From JAISFI01 sp031552425 (GTDB lineage: Bacteria > Bacteroidota > Bacteroidia > Bacteroidales > Azobacteroidaceae): a stretch of DNA of 7,218 bases. The stretch is from assembly GCA_031552425.1 (NCBI GenBank), contig JAVBMM010000038.1, forward strand, positions 1 to 7,218, written 5' to 3'. Position numbers and translations under genes: made by a program. The first letter of the stretch is position 1, and the number at the start of each line of letters is the position of its first letter. Of this stretch, positions 5,781 through 7,218 are shown one piece after another. The notes under the pieces were generated by a model, which saw nothing but the letters and a program-made list of their open reading frames with translations, was not told the origin of the DNA and did not search any database.

Positions 5781-7218
5781 ATGAGTGAAGAACTAAAACA
5801 AAACGAAGTTGCTAAAAAAACAACCGCTAAATCTAAAACGGAAGCAACTGCAAAAGCTCCTAAAGCTGCTGCAAAACCTAAAAAAGAAAAAGTAACAGAA
5901 GTTAAGTCTGCTCCTGCTACAGAAAAAAAAGCAAAAAAAGAAAAAATCGCAGAAACAGTTCCTACTGTTGAGATTCAAGAAGAAACTAAAAAAGTAGAAG
6001 TTGCTGTAGAGCCAGAAAAAGCAGCTCCTGCAAAAGTAAAAAAAGAAACTCCTAAAGCAAATGTTGCTCCGGCAGAATTTGATTGGGATTCTTATGAAAA
6101 AGGAGAATCATACACCTCTACAAGTAAAGATGAACTTATTAACATGTACGATCAAACATTGAATAAAATCAATGATCGTGAAGTAGTTATCGGACGTGTT
6201 AGTTCTATCAATAAACGTGAAGTTGTGGTAAATATCGGTTACAAATCCGATGGTGTTGTTTCCATGACTGAATTCCGTTATAATCCTGATTTAAAAGTAG
6301 GTGACGAAGTAGAAGTATACATCGAAAGCCAAGAAGATAAAAAAGGACAATTAATCCTTTCTCATAAAAAAGCTCGTGCTACCCGTTCTTGGGATCGCGT
6401 AAACGAAGCTCTGGAAAAAGATGAAATTATCAAAGGTTTCGTAAAATGCAGAACTAAAGGAGGTATGATTGTTGATGTATTCGGAATCGAAGCATTCTTA
6501 CCTGGTTCTCAAATTGATGTTAAACCTATCCGCGATTATGACGTGTTTGTCGGAAAAACTATGGAATTCAAGGTGGTTAAGATCAACCAAGAATTCAAAA
6601 ATGTGGTTATTTCACATAAAGCGCTTATTGAAGCTGAACTTGAGCAACAAAAGAAAGACATTATTTCCAAATTGGAAAAAGGACAAATACTCGAGGGTAT
6701 TGTCAAAAATATTACTTCCTATGGAGTATTTATCGACTTGGGTGGCGTAGATGGTTTAATCCACATTACAGATCTTTCTTGGGGACGTGTTACACATCCT
6801 GAAGAAGTGGTTAAATTGGATGAAAAAATCAATGTTGTTATCCTTGATTTTGATGATGAAAAGAAACGTATCGCTCTTGGTTTGAAACAATTAACTCCGC
6901 ACCCATGGGATGCATTAAGTGAAGGTTTACAAGTTGGTGATAAAGTTAAAGGTAAAGTAGTAGTTATGGCTGACTACGGTGCTTTCATTGAAATTGCTCC
7001 TGGCGTTGAAGGAGTGATCCACGTTTCTGAAATGAGTTGGACTCAACACTTGAGAAGCGCTCAGGACTTCATGAAAGTAGGTGACGAAGTAGAAGCTGTT
7101 GTTTTAACTTTGGACAGAGAAGAAAGAAAAATGTCTCTTGGTATCAAACAATTGAAAGCTGATCCATGGGAAAATATCGAAACTACATACGCTATCGGAA
7201 GCAAACATACTGCAAAAG
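5781..7218 (+). CDS. rpsA: 30S ribosomal protein S1 (5' part, cut by window edge)
   Basis: S1 binds mRNA at the 30S subunit through repeated OB-fold S1 domains. The frame is open for 479 codons to the last base, with no stop; about the final one or two S1 domains are missing. Residues 1-98 form a Lys/Ala/Glu/Pro-rich extension with no aromatic residues and no Arg, likely disordered. The conserved part starts at FDWDSYEKG (100-108). S1 domains follow at about 134-201 (GRVSSINKREVVVNIGYKSDG), 214-281 (KGFVKCRTKGGMIVDVFGIEAFLPGSQID region), 300-370 (EGIVKNITSYGVFIDLGGVDGLIHITDLSW region) and 383-455 (KGKVVVMADYGAFIEIAPGVEG region); a fifth starts near 461. ATG 5781 is chosen because the next in-frame ATG (6144, residue 122) would remove conserved sequence. 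It has its own strong predicted promoter and diverges from ftsK. Confidence 0.95.
   Translation, partial: MSEELKQNEVAKKTTAKSKTEATAKAPKAAAKPKKEKVTEVKSAPATEKKAKKEKIAETVPTVEIQEETKKVEVAVEPEKAAPAKVKKETPKANVAPAEFDWDSYEKGESYTSTSKDELINMYDQTLNKINDREVVIGRVSSINKREVVVNIGYKSDGVVSMTEFRYNPDLKVGDEVEVYIESQEDKKGQLILSHKKARATRSWDRVNEALEKDEIIKGFVKCRTKGGMIVDVFGIEAFLPGSQIDVKPIRDYDVFVGKTMEFKVVKINQEFKNVVISHKALIEAELEQQKKDIISKLEKGQILEGIVKNITSYGVFIDLGGVDGLIHITDLSWGRVTHPEEVVKLDEKINVVILDFDDEKKRIALGLKQLTPHPWDALSEGLQVGDKVKGKVVVMADYGAFIEIAPGVEGVIHVSEMSWTQHLRSAQDFMKVGDEVEAVVLTLDREERKMSLGIKQLKADPWENIETTYAIGSKHTAK
6294..6315 (+). repeat. 22-base exact direct repeat in rpsA, copy 1
   Basis: This stretch encodes KVGDEVE in the first S1 domain and is identical, base for base over 22 positions, to 7074-7095 in the fourth domain, 780 bases (260 codons) away and in the same frame. 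The shared protein motif explains part of the match; identical synonymous codon choice over the whole stretch is the notable part. Confidence 0.8.
7074..7095 (+). repeat. 22-base exact direct repeat in rpsA, copy 2
   Basis: Second copy of the repeat at 6294-6315, encoding KVGDEVE in the fourth S1 domain. The bases on either side differ (the downstream codons encode YIE in copy 1 and AVV in copy 2), so identity is limited to this block. Confidence 0.8.

Noticed and set aside
5793..5978. Minus-strand open frame rich in Phe and Cys opposite the rpsA start
   Set aside because: It is the antisense image of the AAA/GAA/GCA codons of the S1 extension; the odd composition follows from that, and there is no start context or homology.
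6469..6750. Plus-strand open frame of 93 codons within rpsA
   Set aside because: It is out of frame with the S1 domains, which are conserved through the whole stretch; it is a shadow.

Overview
The window looks like a stretch of ordinary chromosome from a member of the Bacteroidota, most likely the order Bacteroidales. Four things suggest this: the proteins closely match what I recall of Bacteroidales versions (TrxB with CATCDGFF and a VRK-type NADPH loop, FtsK with GATGQGKS, MiaA with TGGSMMY, S1 with a GYKSDG/EFRYNPDL block); the DNA is AT-rich; start codons have A-rich leaders with no Shine-Dalgarno sequence; and the promoters fit the Bacteroidetes sigma pattern TTTG-N19-TAnnTTTG instead of TTGACA/TATAAT. 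The species cannot be named from this.

Layout. On the plus strand, 16-1534 holds a small acidic protein of the pRiA4b ORF-3-like type followed by miaA (tRNA dimethylallyltransferase), overlapping it by 11 bases. On the minus strand, 5562-1494 holds a tight gene string read ftsK, lolA-like, trxB, with gaps of only 28 and 21 bases. miaA and trxB converge and their coding ends overlap by 41 bases, so no spacer is left for a terminator between them. From 5563 to 5780 lies a 218-base divergent control region with a strong predicted promoter for rpsA to the right and a weaker one for ftsK to the left. From 5781 to the window end runs the first 479 codons of rpsA (ribosomal protein S1), which is cut by the window edge.

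The genes are core cell functions: tRNA modification at A37 (MiaA), thiol redox balance (TrxB), envelope lipoprotein handling (LolA-like), chromosome segregation at the division septum (FtsK) and translation (S1). They do not form one pathway. The ftsK-lolA-trxB string is probably one transcript, joining division, envelope and redox functions.

I found no mobile element, CRISPR array, tRNA, rRNA or defence system, and no evidence for a new multi-gene system. The items most worth a second look are the roughly 98-residue Lys/Ala/Glu-rich N-terminal extension of S1, the overlapping convergent ends of miaA and trxB with an inverted repeat placed just past the trxB stop, the repeat-containing divergent promoter region, and the unexplained acidic protein coupled to miaA.
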